Of a stretch of DNA of 5,399 bases, positions 1 through 4,651 are shown piece by piece. Position numbers and translations under genes: made by a program. Source of the DNA: UBA9732 sp003456855. Lineage in GTDB: Bacteria > Spirochaetota > Spirochaetia > Sphaerochaetales > Sphaerochaetaceae. The stretch's first letter is position 1. Each line of letters starts with the position of its first letter. Where the stretch lies: NCBI GenBank assembly GCA_946626785.1, contig CAMOUY010000127.1:1-5399 (forward strand), read 5' to 3'. The notes under the pieces were generated by a model, which was given only the letters and a program-made list of their open reading frames with translations, ran no database searches and had not been told where the DNA came from.

Positions 1-402
1 CTCGGAGAACACTACTTTCCAGATCATTGCAACCGCGACGCTTCCGCCAAGAATAGATGGAAGATAGTAGATCGAACGAAGAGCATCGGAGATCCTTGTC
101 GACCTGCTTAACATCAAGGCAACGAGCAAGGCGATCAAAAGCTTGGTCGGGACGACCATAAGAACATACTTCACAGTAGTCCAGAACGAGGTTCCGAAGA
201 ACTTGTCTGCAGTGAATATATCGATGTAGTTCTTGAATCCCACGAACTTAGGGGCGGACATCATGTTATATGTCTGGAACGAATAGTAGATCGACCTTGT
301 GAAAGGATAAAGCTTGAACACGAGAAAACCGATCAACCATGGAAGAATGTATATGAAACCCCTGTTTCTCTTCCAGAAACTGCCTTTTATCTTTGCTTTC
401 AT
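1..402 (-). CDS. Sugar ABC transporter permease, MalF/UgpA type (N-terminal part, cut by window edge)
   Basis: This is the inner-membrane channel subunit of a CUT1-type carbohydrate ABC transporter, working with the binding protein encoded just upstream. The visible 134 residues begin MKAKIKGSFWKRN, a basic cytoplasmic tail. A first membrane helix follows at about residues 15-34 (GFIYILPWLIGFLVFKLYPF), then a periplasmic stretch with the family-typical pattern SIYYSFQTY...FVGFKNYI (about 38-60). A second helix lies at about 77-98, and the family-typical segment LRSIYYLPSILGGSVAVAMIWKVVFSE closes the fragment at the start of the next helix. Family members are usually close to 300 residues, so a little under half is present. 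The ATG at 402 is chosen because family homology begins right after it. A modest GGGG-containing ribosome site lies about 9 nt upstream. It sits 61 nt after the binding-protein stop with only a hairpin between, so co-transcription is likely. A second permease (MalG type) is expected beyond the edge. The family call is secure; the transported sugar is unknown. Confidence 0.93.
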   Translation of the reverse strand, partial: MKAKIKGSFWKRNRGFIYILPWLIGFLVFKLYPFTRSIYYSFQTYNMMSAPKFVGFKNYIDIFTADKFFGTSFWTTVKYVLMVVPTKLLIALLVALMLSRSTRISDALRSIYYLPSILGGSVAVAMIWKVVFSE

Positions 403-424
403 GAAATATAACCCCAAAGAAGAT

Positions 425-453
425 TCCGGTGCCGAAACACGTCCGGCACCGGA
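425..453 (-). promoter_or_regulatory. Intercistronic stem-loop between binding-protein and permease genes
   Basis: A perfect 10-bp inverted repeat (TCCGGTGCCG at 425-434 and CGGCACCGGA at 444-453) encloses a 9-nt loop. It begins 10 nt downstream of the binding-protein stop codon. On the transcribed strand it is followed by a mixed sequence (ATCTTCTTTGG) instead of a T-run, so it is not a full rho-independent terminator. By analogy with the malE-malF interval, it probably protects the 3' end of the binding-protein mRNA and lowers read-through, so that the binding protein is made in excess over the permease. The structure is directly visible; the role is inferred. Confidence 0.75.
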
Positions 454-463
454 CTAGAATCAA

Positions 464-1777
464 TCAGTGAACTGAATCACAGAGCTTTGTGACCTCTGCA
501 TAGCAGGCTGCTGCCGCAGTAGCTGCATCCATTCTGCCGTAAGCCAGCTCTTCAATGTACTGCTGGTAAACCAAAGTGATGTCGTTACCGACTGCACTTG
601 AACCACGCTTCACGCAGGCTCTTGGTGAACCGAGCTCAACTGCCCTTGCAATTCCAGGATCGACGAGGTTGGCCTCGTTGAGCGCTGCAAGGACCGCTGA
701 GTTGGCTGGAATGGACCTGACTGTCTGGAGAGCCTTTCCTGCCTCGATGTCATTGAGGAGGAAGTTGATCAGCATTGCAGCCTCCTTCGGATGCTGGCAA
801 GATGCCGGGATTGACCAGAAGCTTGCTGGAGGAACGACGATTGTGTCGTTGTCAGCAGGACCCTTGAACTTCAGGGTCTGGACAACCTCTGTGTTCTCTC
901 TGAGGTAGTCGTTAAGGATGTACCAAGAATATGAAGCTGATGAGAACTGTGAGATTGCAAGCTTTCCACCTGCCCATTTCGGGTTCTCAAGTGGGCTGCC
1001 GTCATAGAGCTGGGCCTCGTTTCTTGGCTGGAAGCCCTTGCAGTCGAACATGTCCTTGACCCACTGGAAGTAGTCCTGGAGGTCCTCGACTGAGAACTGC
1101 AGATAGGAATCATCGGTTATGACGCATCCACCGACCTTCTGCTGGATGTACATCGGCAGCATCCAGGTTGTGAGGGTCTCGAGAGAGACGTTCATCATGT
1201 AGGCCTCAGGGTCTGATTCGTGAAGCTTCTTTGCTGCTGGGATGATCTCCTCCCATGTCCAGCCGTCAGCCGGCATCTCGATTCCGTTCTTTGCCAGAAG
1301 ATCGTTGTTCTGAAGAGTCGTCCATGCCTGGATTCCGGTAGGAAGCAGATAGAGCATTCCTGTTGCTGAATCGGTACAATATGCCTCGAGCAGCGACTGT
1401 GAGAAGTTGCTGATGTCGATTGTGCCATCCTCGACATAAGGTCTGAGGTCTGTCCACTGTGCACCCTGCTTGACTACATAGGTGACCTGTCCGGCATCCT
1501 GTGTGACATCTGGTACTGTTCCACTTGCGACCTGTGCAAAGAACTTGGTCTGCCAACCATCCCATCCCTGATACTCAGCCTCGACATGGATCCATGGATA
1601 CTGAGCCTCGAACAGATCGATTGCCGCCAATGTTGCATCATGACGAGCCTGGTCACCCCACCAACCAATGCGAAGATCAACCTCTTCGTGCTCGGCTGAA
1701 CCCTCAGTTGCTCCACTTGCGAAGACAGCTGCAACTGAAAGCAGCATGACAAGCAAAAGAACTAATGCTTTCTTCAT
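464..1777 (-). CDS. Extracellular solute-binding protein family 1 (CUT1 sugar ABC transporter)
   Basis: This periplasmic binding protein (437 residues) captures a sugar or sugar-like ligand for the permease encoded downstream. Residues 1-20 (MKKALVLLLVMLLSVAAVFA) form a signal peptide with predicted signal-peptidase I cleavage after AVFA, followed by SGATEG. There is no lipobox cysteine. The mature part has family-1 hallmarks: the first strand and helix LRIGWWGDQARHDATLAAIDLFEAQYP (about 35-61), FFAQVASGTVPDV (79-91), YLLPTGIQAWTTLQNNDLLAKNGI (143-166), WTWEEIIPAAKKL (173-185), PKWAGGKLAISQFSS (266-280) and RSIPANSAVLAAL (354-366). Many aromatic residues (WW, W64, W72, W75, W108, W152) fit stacking against sugar rings. 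The start at 1777 is chosen over an in-frame ATG at 1825 because the signal peptide begins there and GGAG lies 6 nt upstream. The gene follows the creatininase-family gene by 54 nt and is probably in the same operon. Seven cysteines in the mature chain are unusual for an exported protein. The ligand cannot be read from the sequence. Confidence 0.95.
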   Translation of the reverse strand: MKKALVLLLVMLLSVAAVFASGATEGSAEHEEVDLRIGWWGDQARHDATLAAIDLFEAQYPWIHVEAEYQGWDGWQTKFFAQVASGTVPDVTQDAGQVTYVVKQGAQWTDLRPYVEDGTIDISNFSQSLLEAYCTDSATGMLYLLPTGIQAWTTLQNNDLLAKNGIEMPADGWTWEEIIPAAKKLHESDPEAYMMNVSLETLTTWMLPMYIQQKVGGCVITDDSYLQFSVEDLQDYFQWVKDMFDCKGFQPRNEAQLYDGSPLENPKWAGGKLAISQFSSASYSWYILNDYLRENTEVVQTLKFKGPADNDTIVVPPASFWSIPASCQHPKEAAMLINFLLNDIEAGKALQTVRSIPANSAVLAALNEANLVDPGIARAVELGSPRACVKRGSSAVGNDITLVYQQYIEELAYGRMDAATAAAACYAEVTKLCDSVH

Positions 1778-1783
1778 TTTTTT

Positions 1784-1787
1784 CTCC
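1784..1787 (-). promoter_or_regulatory. Ribosome binding site deciding the binding-protein start
   Basis: GGAG sits in an A-rich context (AAAAAGGAGAAAAAA on the minus strand), 6 nt before the ATG at 1777. It supports the signal-peptide start at 1777 over the in-frame ATG at 1825, which would place 16 extra residues (MKTVHLSALGNKKEKK) before an otherwise standard signal peptide. Confidence 0.85.
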
Positions 1788-1801
1788 TTTTTGTTCCCTA
1801 A

Positions 1802-1815
1802 TGCACTCAAGTGCA
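1802..1815 (-). repeat. Small hairpin in the leader of the binding-protein gene
   Basis: TGCAC at 1802-1806 and GTGCA at 1811-1815 form a 5-bp inverted repeat around TCAA. It lies between the creatininase stop and the ribosome site of the binding-protein gene. It is short and could be chance. If real, it would be an mRNA hairpin at the intercistronic junction. No terminator or promoter is visible in this 54-nt gap. Confidence 0.3.
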
Positions 1816-1831
1816 CCGTTTTCATATTAAA

Positions 1832-2686
1832 TCAACAGAACTCAAGCCAATCCCCGGTTCTGCTGATAAGCTCCTTGTTGAATTCGTCCAGGTCGTTCAT
1901 GAGATCCACAAGCTTGCAGATCCCAAGATAATCGGACAATGAAGTGATGACCTTTCTTCCTCTGTCTGCCCTTGCCTGCCTCTCCTCCTCCGTCTTTATG
2001 ACAGGTGTCGGAGCATGGTCCTGCTTGTCCCCGCTGTAGAAGCCATGGGATCCGGACATCGGGCCGACCTTTGCAAATGGTGCGAACTTTGCCGTTGTGT
2101 TTGTCCCCTTGCTGCAGTCAAGGATGTCCCTTGTTGTAAGAGGAATATCGGAAAGACGACCAAGAATGTCATAGGCACCGAAGAAGAAGTCATTCATCTC
2201 GAACTCTGCAGGGATGGCTCCGGACTTCAGAAACTCAGGATCCCTTGCAAGAGACATGGACAGCTTGCAGGCATCGATGTAGAGCATCGGGATGTGGTAC
2301 TCATCGAAGAAGTCCCTCAACGCTGCGGATACTGTCAGATATGCAGGAGCATGGAAGGTAACGAAAACAATCCTTCTGAAGCCCTGGCGCACTAGAGATC
2401 TCAGAATCTCATATAGATAGTCGATGCCGGCTCTGATGCTGACCTCAAGTGTGCCCCTCCCCGTCACCGTTGCACCTGCATAGAAGTAAGCAAGGTCATT
2501 AAGGACCAGACCACCTGCTCTCTTTGCAAGCTCAACCGAAATCGCCTGGGCAAGAACCGTCTCGCAATCCACAGGCAGAGCACCATGCATCTCTGTGACA
2601 CCTACTGGCAGGAAGATCAGGTCACTGCCCTGAAGATATTCCTCAATCTCATTGTTTGTAAGCTTGTTATAAATTACAGTTCTCAT
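1832..2686 (-). CDS. Divergent creatininase-family amidohydrolase
   Basis: This 284-residue protein has no signal peptide and is probably cytoplasmic. Creatininase-family members (creatinine amidohydrolase, ArfB, MftE and others) are metal-dependent hydrolases of cyclic or linear amides. The family frame is visible: IFLPVGVTEMHG (24-35), matching the classical LPVGSxExHG; TLEVSIRAGIDYLYEILRSLVRQGFRRIVFVTFHAP (79-114), matching the helix and strand before NGHGGN; AEFEMNDFF (160-168), in the place of the usual AGExETS; and GSHGFYSGD (212-220) near the end. Likely metal or catalytic residues are E32, H34, E42, H112 and E163. Three departures stand out. The second His of HGxHLP is deleted (HGALP). 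The following ligand Asp aligns with E42. The NGHGGN loop reads TFHAPA. Family members are usually about 240-270 residues; the extra length is a C-terminal helical tail. The ATG at 2686 is chosen because GGAG lies 5 nt upstream and a promoter lies just before it. First gene of the sugar-transport operon. Substrate unknown. Confidence 0.85.
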   Translation of the reverse strand: MRTVIYNKLTNNEIEEYLQGSDLIFLPVGVTEMHGALPVDCETVLAQAISVELAKRAGGLVLNDLAYFYAGATVTGRGTLEVSIRAGIDYLYEILRSLVRQGFRRIVFVTFHAPAYLTVSAALRDFFDEYHIPMLYIDACKLSMSLARDPEFLKSGAIPAEFEMNDFFFGAYDILGRLSDIPLTTRDILDCSKGTNTTAKFAPFAKVGPMSGSHGFYSGDKQDHAPTPVIKTEEERQARADRGRKVITSLSDYLGICKLVDLMNDLDEFNKELISRTGDWLEFC

Positions 2687-2691
2687 CCCAA

Positions 2692-2695
2692 CTCC
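2692..2695 (-). promoter_or_regulatory. Ribosome binding site deciding the creatininase-family start
   Basis: GGAG in TTGGAGTTGGG lies 5 nt before the ATG at 2686. Together with the promoter at 2721-2750 it fixes the start there and excludes the in-frame upstream ATG codons, including the one at 2845. Confidence 0.85.
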
Positions 2696-2697
2696 AA

Positions 2698-2713
2698 TGC
2701 AAAACATTTTGCA
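2698..2713. promoter_or_regulatory. Operator-like palindrome O1, at the predicted transcription start
   Basis: TGCAAAACATTTTGCA has two perfect 7-bp arms (TGCAAAA/TTTTGCA) around a 2-bp centre. It covers about +2 to +17 relative to the start predicted from the -10 box at 2721-2726, a classic place for a repressor to block transcription. A related 16-bp site lies 35 bp upstream. Size and symmetry fit a LacI- or GntR-type dimer. The palindrome is directly visible; the regulator and its class are inferred. Confidence 0.6.
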
Positions 2714-2720
2714 CAATTTA

Positions 2721-2750
2721 AGTATATGCCCACGCAAAACGATTTGTAAA
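2721..2750 (-). promoter_or_regulatory. Sigma70-type promoter of the creatininase/sugar-transport operon
   Basis: On the minus strand, TTTACA (2750-2745) and TATACT (2726-2721) each match the consensus hexamer at five of six positions, with an 18-bp spacer. The predicted start is near 2714, giving a leader of about 28 nt before the ATG at 2686. It lies downstream of the terminator at 2948-2977, so the operon starts as an independent unit. Confidence 0.65.
2733..2748. promoter_or_regulatory. Operator-like site O2, inside the promoter
   Basis: CGCAAAACGATTTGTA matches the O1 palindrome (2698-2713) at 12 of 16 positions and is itself an imperfect palindrome with a central CG, as is usual for LacI-family operators. 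It fills the spacer and overlaps the -35 box at 2745-2750, so a bound protein would block RNA polymerase. Start-to-start distance to O1 is 35 bp. The role is inferred from position and similarity. Confidence 0.5.
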
Positions 2751-2879
2751 CAAAAAAGATTTTTCAGTTTTCTGTCAGATAAAGCAAAAAAACTATTCAT
2801 AGAATCAGCTGTCTGAAAAGTCCAACAAATAGTCAGTCCGTTCAACGAAAACAGGCATTTTCAATAAAACTTTTAACCA

Positions 2880-2891
2880 AAATCGCGATTT
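2880..2891. repeat. 12-bp perfect palindrome
   Basis: AAATCGCGATTT is a perfect palindrome with a GC core in otherwise AT-rich spacer, between the terminator of the BMP-family gene and the operon promoter. It lies about 130 bp upstream of the -35 box. It could be a distal regulator site; no second promoter is convincing beside it. Chance occurrence cannot be excluded. Confidence 0.35.
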
Positions 2892-2947
2892 CCGTTGAAA
2901 AAGCTAACTTTCCAGCCAAACATGCATACAGAAGAGTTCAATTAATG

Positions 2948-2977
2948 AAAAAAAAGGAGCTGCCGAAGCAGCCCCTT
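2948..2977 (-). terminator. Rho-independent terminator of the BMP-family gene
   Basis: On the minus strand GGGGCTGC (2975-2968), loop TTCG (2967-2964) and GCAGCTCC (2963-2956) form an 8-bp stem with one G-T pair and a stable UUCG tetraloop. A run of eight T (2955-2948) follows immediately. It starts about 20 nt after the stop codon at 2996. This is a textbook intrinsic terminator and separates the nucleoside-type binding-protein unit from the operon below. Confidence 0.93.
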
Positions 2978-2995
2978 CATCGTTCAAATCCAAAC

Positions 2996-4120
2996 TTACT
3001 TGATGTTACCAATGTAGTTGATCTTGAGTGTTGTAGCCTTTGGCTCTGCACTTGAGGAATCGCTGTTAACGACGATCTTTCCGTTGTAGATGTCAGCGAC
3101 GACCTTCTTGTAGTCCTCAAGTGTGAACTTGTCTGACCACTCTGTGCCCTCACCGGTTGGGATTCCAACATAGTTGGCATCCATGTCGGTTGCTGAAGCA
3201 AGGCCGAGGTTTGCGATCTGTCCAACGATTGTGTCCCACTTGCCATCGAGGATGGTCTGGAGAGTTGCTGTTGTTGAAGCATAGAGACCCTTCATTGCTG
3301 AAGTGACTGTGATGTCATAGCCATAAGCTGCATCGAAGATAGGCTTCTGGTCTACGTCAACACCGATGGCCTTTGCCTTGACCTTGGAAGCGGCCTCACA
3401 GACTGATGTGAAGACACCACCACCGCAAGCGAAGACAACCTCTGCTCCGTTGGCATACATGGCATCCATGGCTGCTGTGATATCAGCATCACCGAAGAAC
3501 TGGTTTGCATAAGCGAACTGGATGTCAGCTGCGACACCAAGCTCTGCTGCTGCAGCATCAGCGCCCTGTACGAAACCGGAACCATAGCGGATAACTGCTG
3601 GAACAGCCATACCACCGCAGAAACCGAGCTTTGTGTAGCCGAGCTTGACTGTGGCATAACCTGCGAGATAACCAGCGATCTCCTCCTGGTAGACGATACA
3701 ATAGACGTTTGAAAGATCTGTCAGACCAGCGTCAATGCAGAGATCATACTCTGAGACATCGAGACCGACGAACTTGACATCCTTGTACTGAGGAGCTGCC
3801 TGAGCGATAGCGCCTGCGAATGCATAGCCTGGCATGACGATGACGTTGTAGCCCTGTCCGATTGCCTGCTCGATCATTGCGACACGGTCAGCTGTGTTAT
3901 CTCCAGCTGGCTTGAAATACTGGAACTTAAGACCATTGGCCTCTGCGAAAGCCTTACATGCTTCGTAGGTGGTCTGGTTGAATGACATATCGGTGATATC
4001 ACCGTAGTCAGTGACCATAGCGATGGCCATGTCCGAAGATGCTGTTGCTTCAGCGGCACCCTGAGCGAATGCTGTGAAAGCGACTGCGAGGACCAAAAGA
4101 ACTGCAAAAAGTTTCTTCAT
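2996..4120 (-). CDS. BMP/PnrA-family substrate-binding protein (purine-nucleoside type)
   Basis: This 374-residue exported binding protein belongs to the basic-membrane-protein family, which includes Treponema PnrA/TmpC and other nucleoside receptors of BMP-type ABC transporters. Residues 1-19 (MKKLFAVLLVLAVAFTAFA) form a signal peptide, with cleavage expected before QGAAEA. There is no lipobox cysteine, although T. pallidum PnrA is a lipoprotein. Family signatures are MAIAMVTDYGDITDMSFNQTTYEACKAFAE (31-60), with the DxSFNQ ligand-loop motif; NVIVMPGYAFAGAIAQAAPQYKDVKFVGLD (92-121); EEIAGYLAGYATVKLG (146-161); GSGFVQGADAAAAELG (180-195); and AIGVDVDQKP (251-260), the highly conserved GVDxDQ segment. 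The start has GGAGG 7 nt upstream. The gene has its own promoter (4171-4199) and terminator (2948-2977), and no partner permease or ATPase is next to it, so the transporter it serves must be encoded elsewhere. A purine nucleoside ligand is the family default, not proven here. Confidence 0.92.
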   Translation of the reverse strand: MKKLFAVLLVLAVAFTAFAQGAAEATASSDMAIAMVTDYGDITDMSFNQTTYEACKAFAEANGLKFQYFKPAGDNTADRVAMIEQAIGQGYNVIVMPGYAFAGAIAQAAPQYKDVKFVGLDVSEYDLCIDAGLTDLSNVYCIVYQEEIAGYLAGYATVKLGYTKLGFCGGMAVPAVIRYGSGFVQGADAAAAELGVAADIQFAYANQFFGDADITAAMDAMYANGAEVVFACGGGVFTSVCEAASKVKAKAIGVDVDQKPIFDAAYGYDITVTSAMKGLYASTTATLQTILDGKWDTIVGQIANLGLASATDMDANYVGIPTGEGTEWSDKFTLEDYKKVVADIYNGKIVVNSDSSSAEPKATTLKINYIGNIK

Positions 4121-4142
4121 TTAAAAACCTCCAGGGATTTGA

Positions 4143-4158
4143 TGTCCATTACAGGACA
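4143..4158. repeat. Inverted repeat in the leader of the BMP-family gene
   Basis: TGTCC (4143-4147) and GGACA (4154-4158) form a 5-bp inverted repeat with a 6-bp centre, just downstream of the predicted transcription start near 4164 and about 22 nt before the ATG. It could be an operator half-site pair or an mRNA hairpin in the leader. It is short, so support is limited. Confidence 0.35.
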
Positions 4159-4170
4159 CTATAATATTAA

Positions 4171-4199
4171 ATCATAGTCGAAACAGAATCAACCTTCAA
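4171..4199 (-). promoter_or_regulatory. Sigma70-type promoter of the BMP-family gene
   Basis: On the minus strand TTGAAG (4199-4194) and TATGAT (4176-4171) are separated by exactly 17 bp; TATGAT matches the -10 consensus at five of six positions. A start near 4164 gives a leader of about 43 nt ending in the strong GGAGG ribosome site (4128-4132). An overlapping alternative is TTGATT-N17-TAATAT just downstream. No terminator for pgsC is visible in this 105-bp gap, so some transcription may also read through from pgsBC. Confidence 0.55.
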
Positions 4200-4225
4200 A
4201 AATGAACTTCACAATTTTAATATAT

Positions 4226-4651
4226 TTAAACTAATCCTATTCCAAGGCAGCTCAGGAACACCAGAACGGTGATGATCATGACCACCAGAAGGGTCTTGAG
4301 AACACCCTGTCTCTGCATGTCATTGGCAATCAGACCGGGGATGAGATAACCGATTATCCTGAGGTCGACGGCGATGTAGGAACCAATGAATCTTGTCAGG
4401 ACCCAGGACAGCACAACGGACAGAAGGATGCATGCCATGAAACGTCTTCTCCCATACAGAAAGACGAACTGGTCCAGAAGCTTCACCAGAAAGTGGATAA
4501 GGACAGCAAGCACCAAAGTTGCAACGATTCTCCATGGCGATGTCACATAGAGGGAAAGGTAGCCTGCGGAGATAAGTCCACCCGAGGCCAGCCCCAGGAA
4601 CTCGGAGCTCAGAAACCCCAGAATCACGCTAAGAACCACAGCAATCTGCAT
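4226..4651 (-). CDS. pgsC: Poly-gamma-glutamate synthase subunit PgsC/CapC
   Basis: This is the small integral membrane partner of PgsB in the enzyme that polymerises and exports poly-gamma-glutamate. It has 141 residues; Bacillus PgsC has about 149. Hydrophobic helices run at about 2-20, 22-38, 43-60, 70-88, 98-110 and 118-138. Two conserved PgsC blocks are visible: FVFLYGRRRFMACILLSVVLS (62-82), matching the Bacillus MILYGRRKFAAMLITGIVL, and GYLIPGLIANDMQRQGVLKT (101-120), matching VPGLIANTIQKQG. The ATG at 4651 overlaps the pgsB stop codon by one base (TGATG), indicating translational coupling; GGGGG lies 5 nt upstream. A TTG one codon earlier (4654) could also start it. A pgsA/capA gene, which usually follows in Bacillus, is not downstream here. 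PgsC's exact role is not settled in the family, but the identity is clear. Confidence 0.92.
   Translation of the reverse strand: MQIAVVLSVILGFLSSEFLGLASGGLISAGYLSLYVTSPWRIVATLVLAVLIHFLVKLLDQFVFLYGRRRFMACILLSVVLSWVLTRFIGSYIAVDLRIIGYLIPGLIANDMQRQGVLKTLLVVMIITVLVFLSCLGIGLV

Larger units (their letters stand above)
2687..2995. other. Gene-free regulatory region, 309 bp
   Basis: This AT-rich interval separates two transcription units on the same strand. From its high-coordinate end it contains the terminator of the BMP-family gene (2948-2977), a 12-bp palindrome (2880-2891), a loose inverted repeat TTTTCAG (2761-2767) / CTGAAAA (2813-2819), and the promoter with tandem operator-like sites (2698-2750). 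The creatininase reading frame stays open upstream to 2845, but that extension runs through the promoter and lacks family similarity, so I regard it as non-coding. I see no RNA gene or coding region here. Confidence 0.7.

Noticed and set aside
576..908. Plus-strand frame of 110 codons antisense to the sugar-binding protein.
   Set aside because: It is a shadow of the real gene, with no recognisable domain and no start signals.
1778..1825. Upstream ATG at 1825 for the sugar-binding protein.
   Set aside because: It would add 16 polar residues before a complete signal peptide and would translate through the ribosome site at 1784-1787.
2015..2395. Plus-strand frame of 126 codons with many cysteines (CKWCELCRCVC), resembling an Fe-S or zinc motif.
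   Set aside because: It lies wholly antisense to the well-supported creatininase-family gene, has no ribosome site or promoter, and the cysteines arise from the complement of ordinary codons.
2761..2819. TTTTCAG / CTGAAAA inverted repeat that could form a long stem-loop RNA.
   Set aside because: Only 7 bp pair, with a 45-nt interior that does not continue the stem and no T-run; too weak to call an RNA element.
2687..2845. N-terminal extension of the creatininase-family frame to an upstream ATG at 2845 (53 extra residues).
   Set aside because: The extension covers the promoter and both operator-like sites, has no family similarity, and the ATG at 2686 has a proper ribosome site 5 nt upstream.
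4121..4225. Purine riboswitch before the nucleoside-type binding protein.
   Set aside because: The predicted leader is only about 43 nt, too short for a purine aptamer, and the conserved three-way-junction pattern is not visible.
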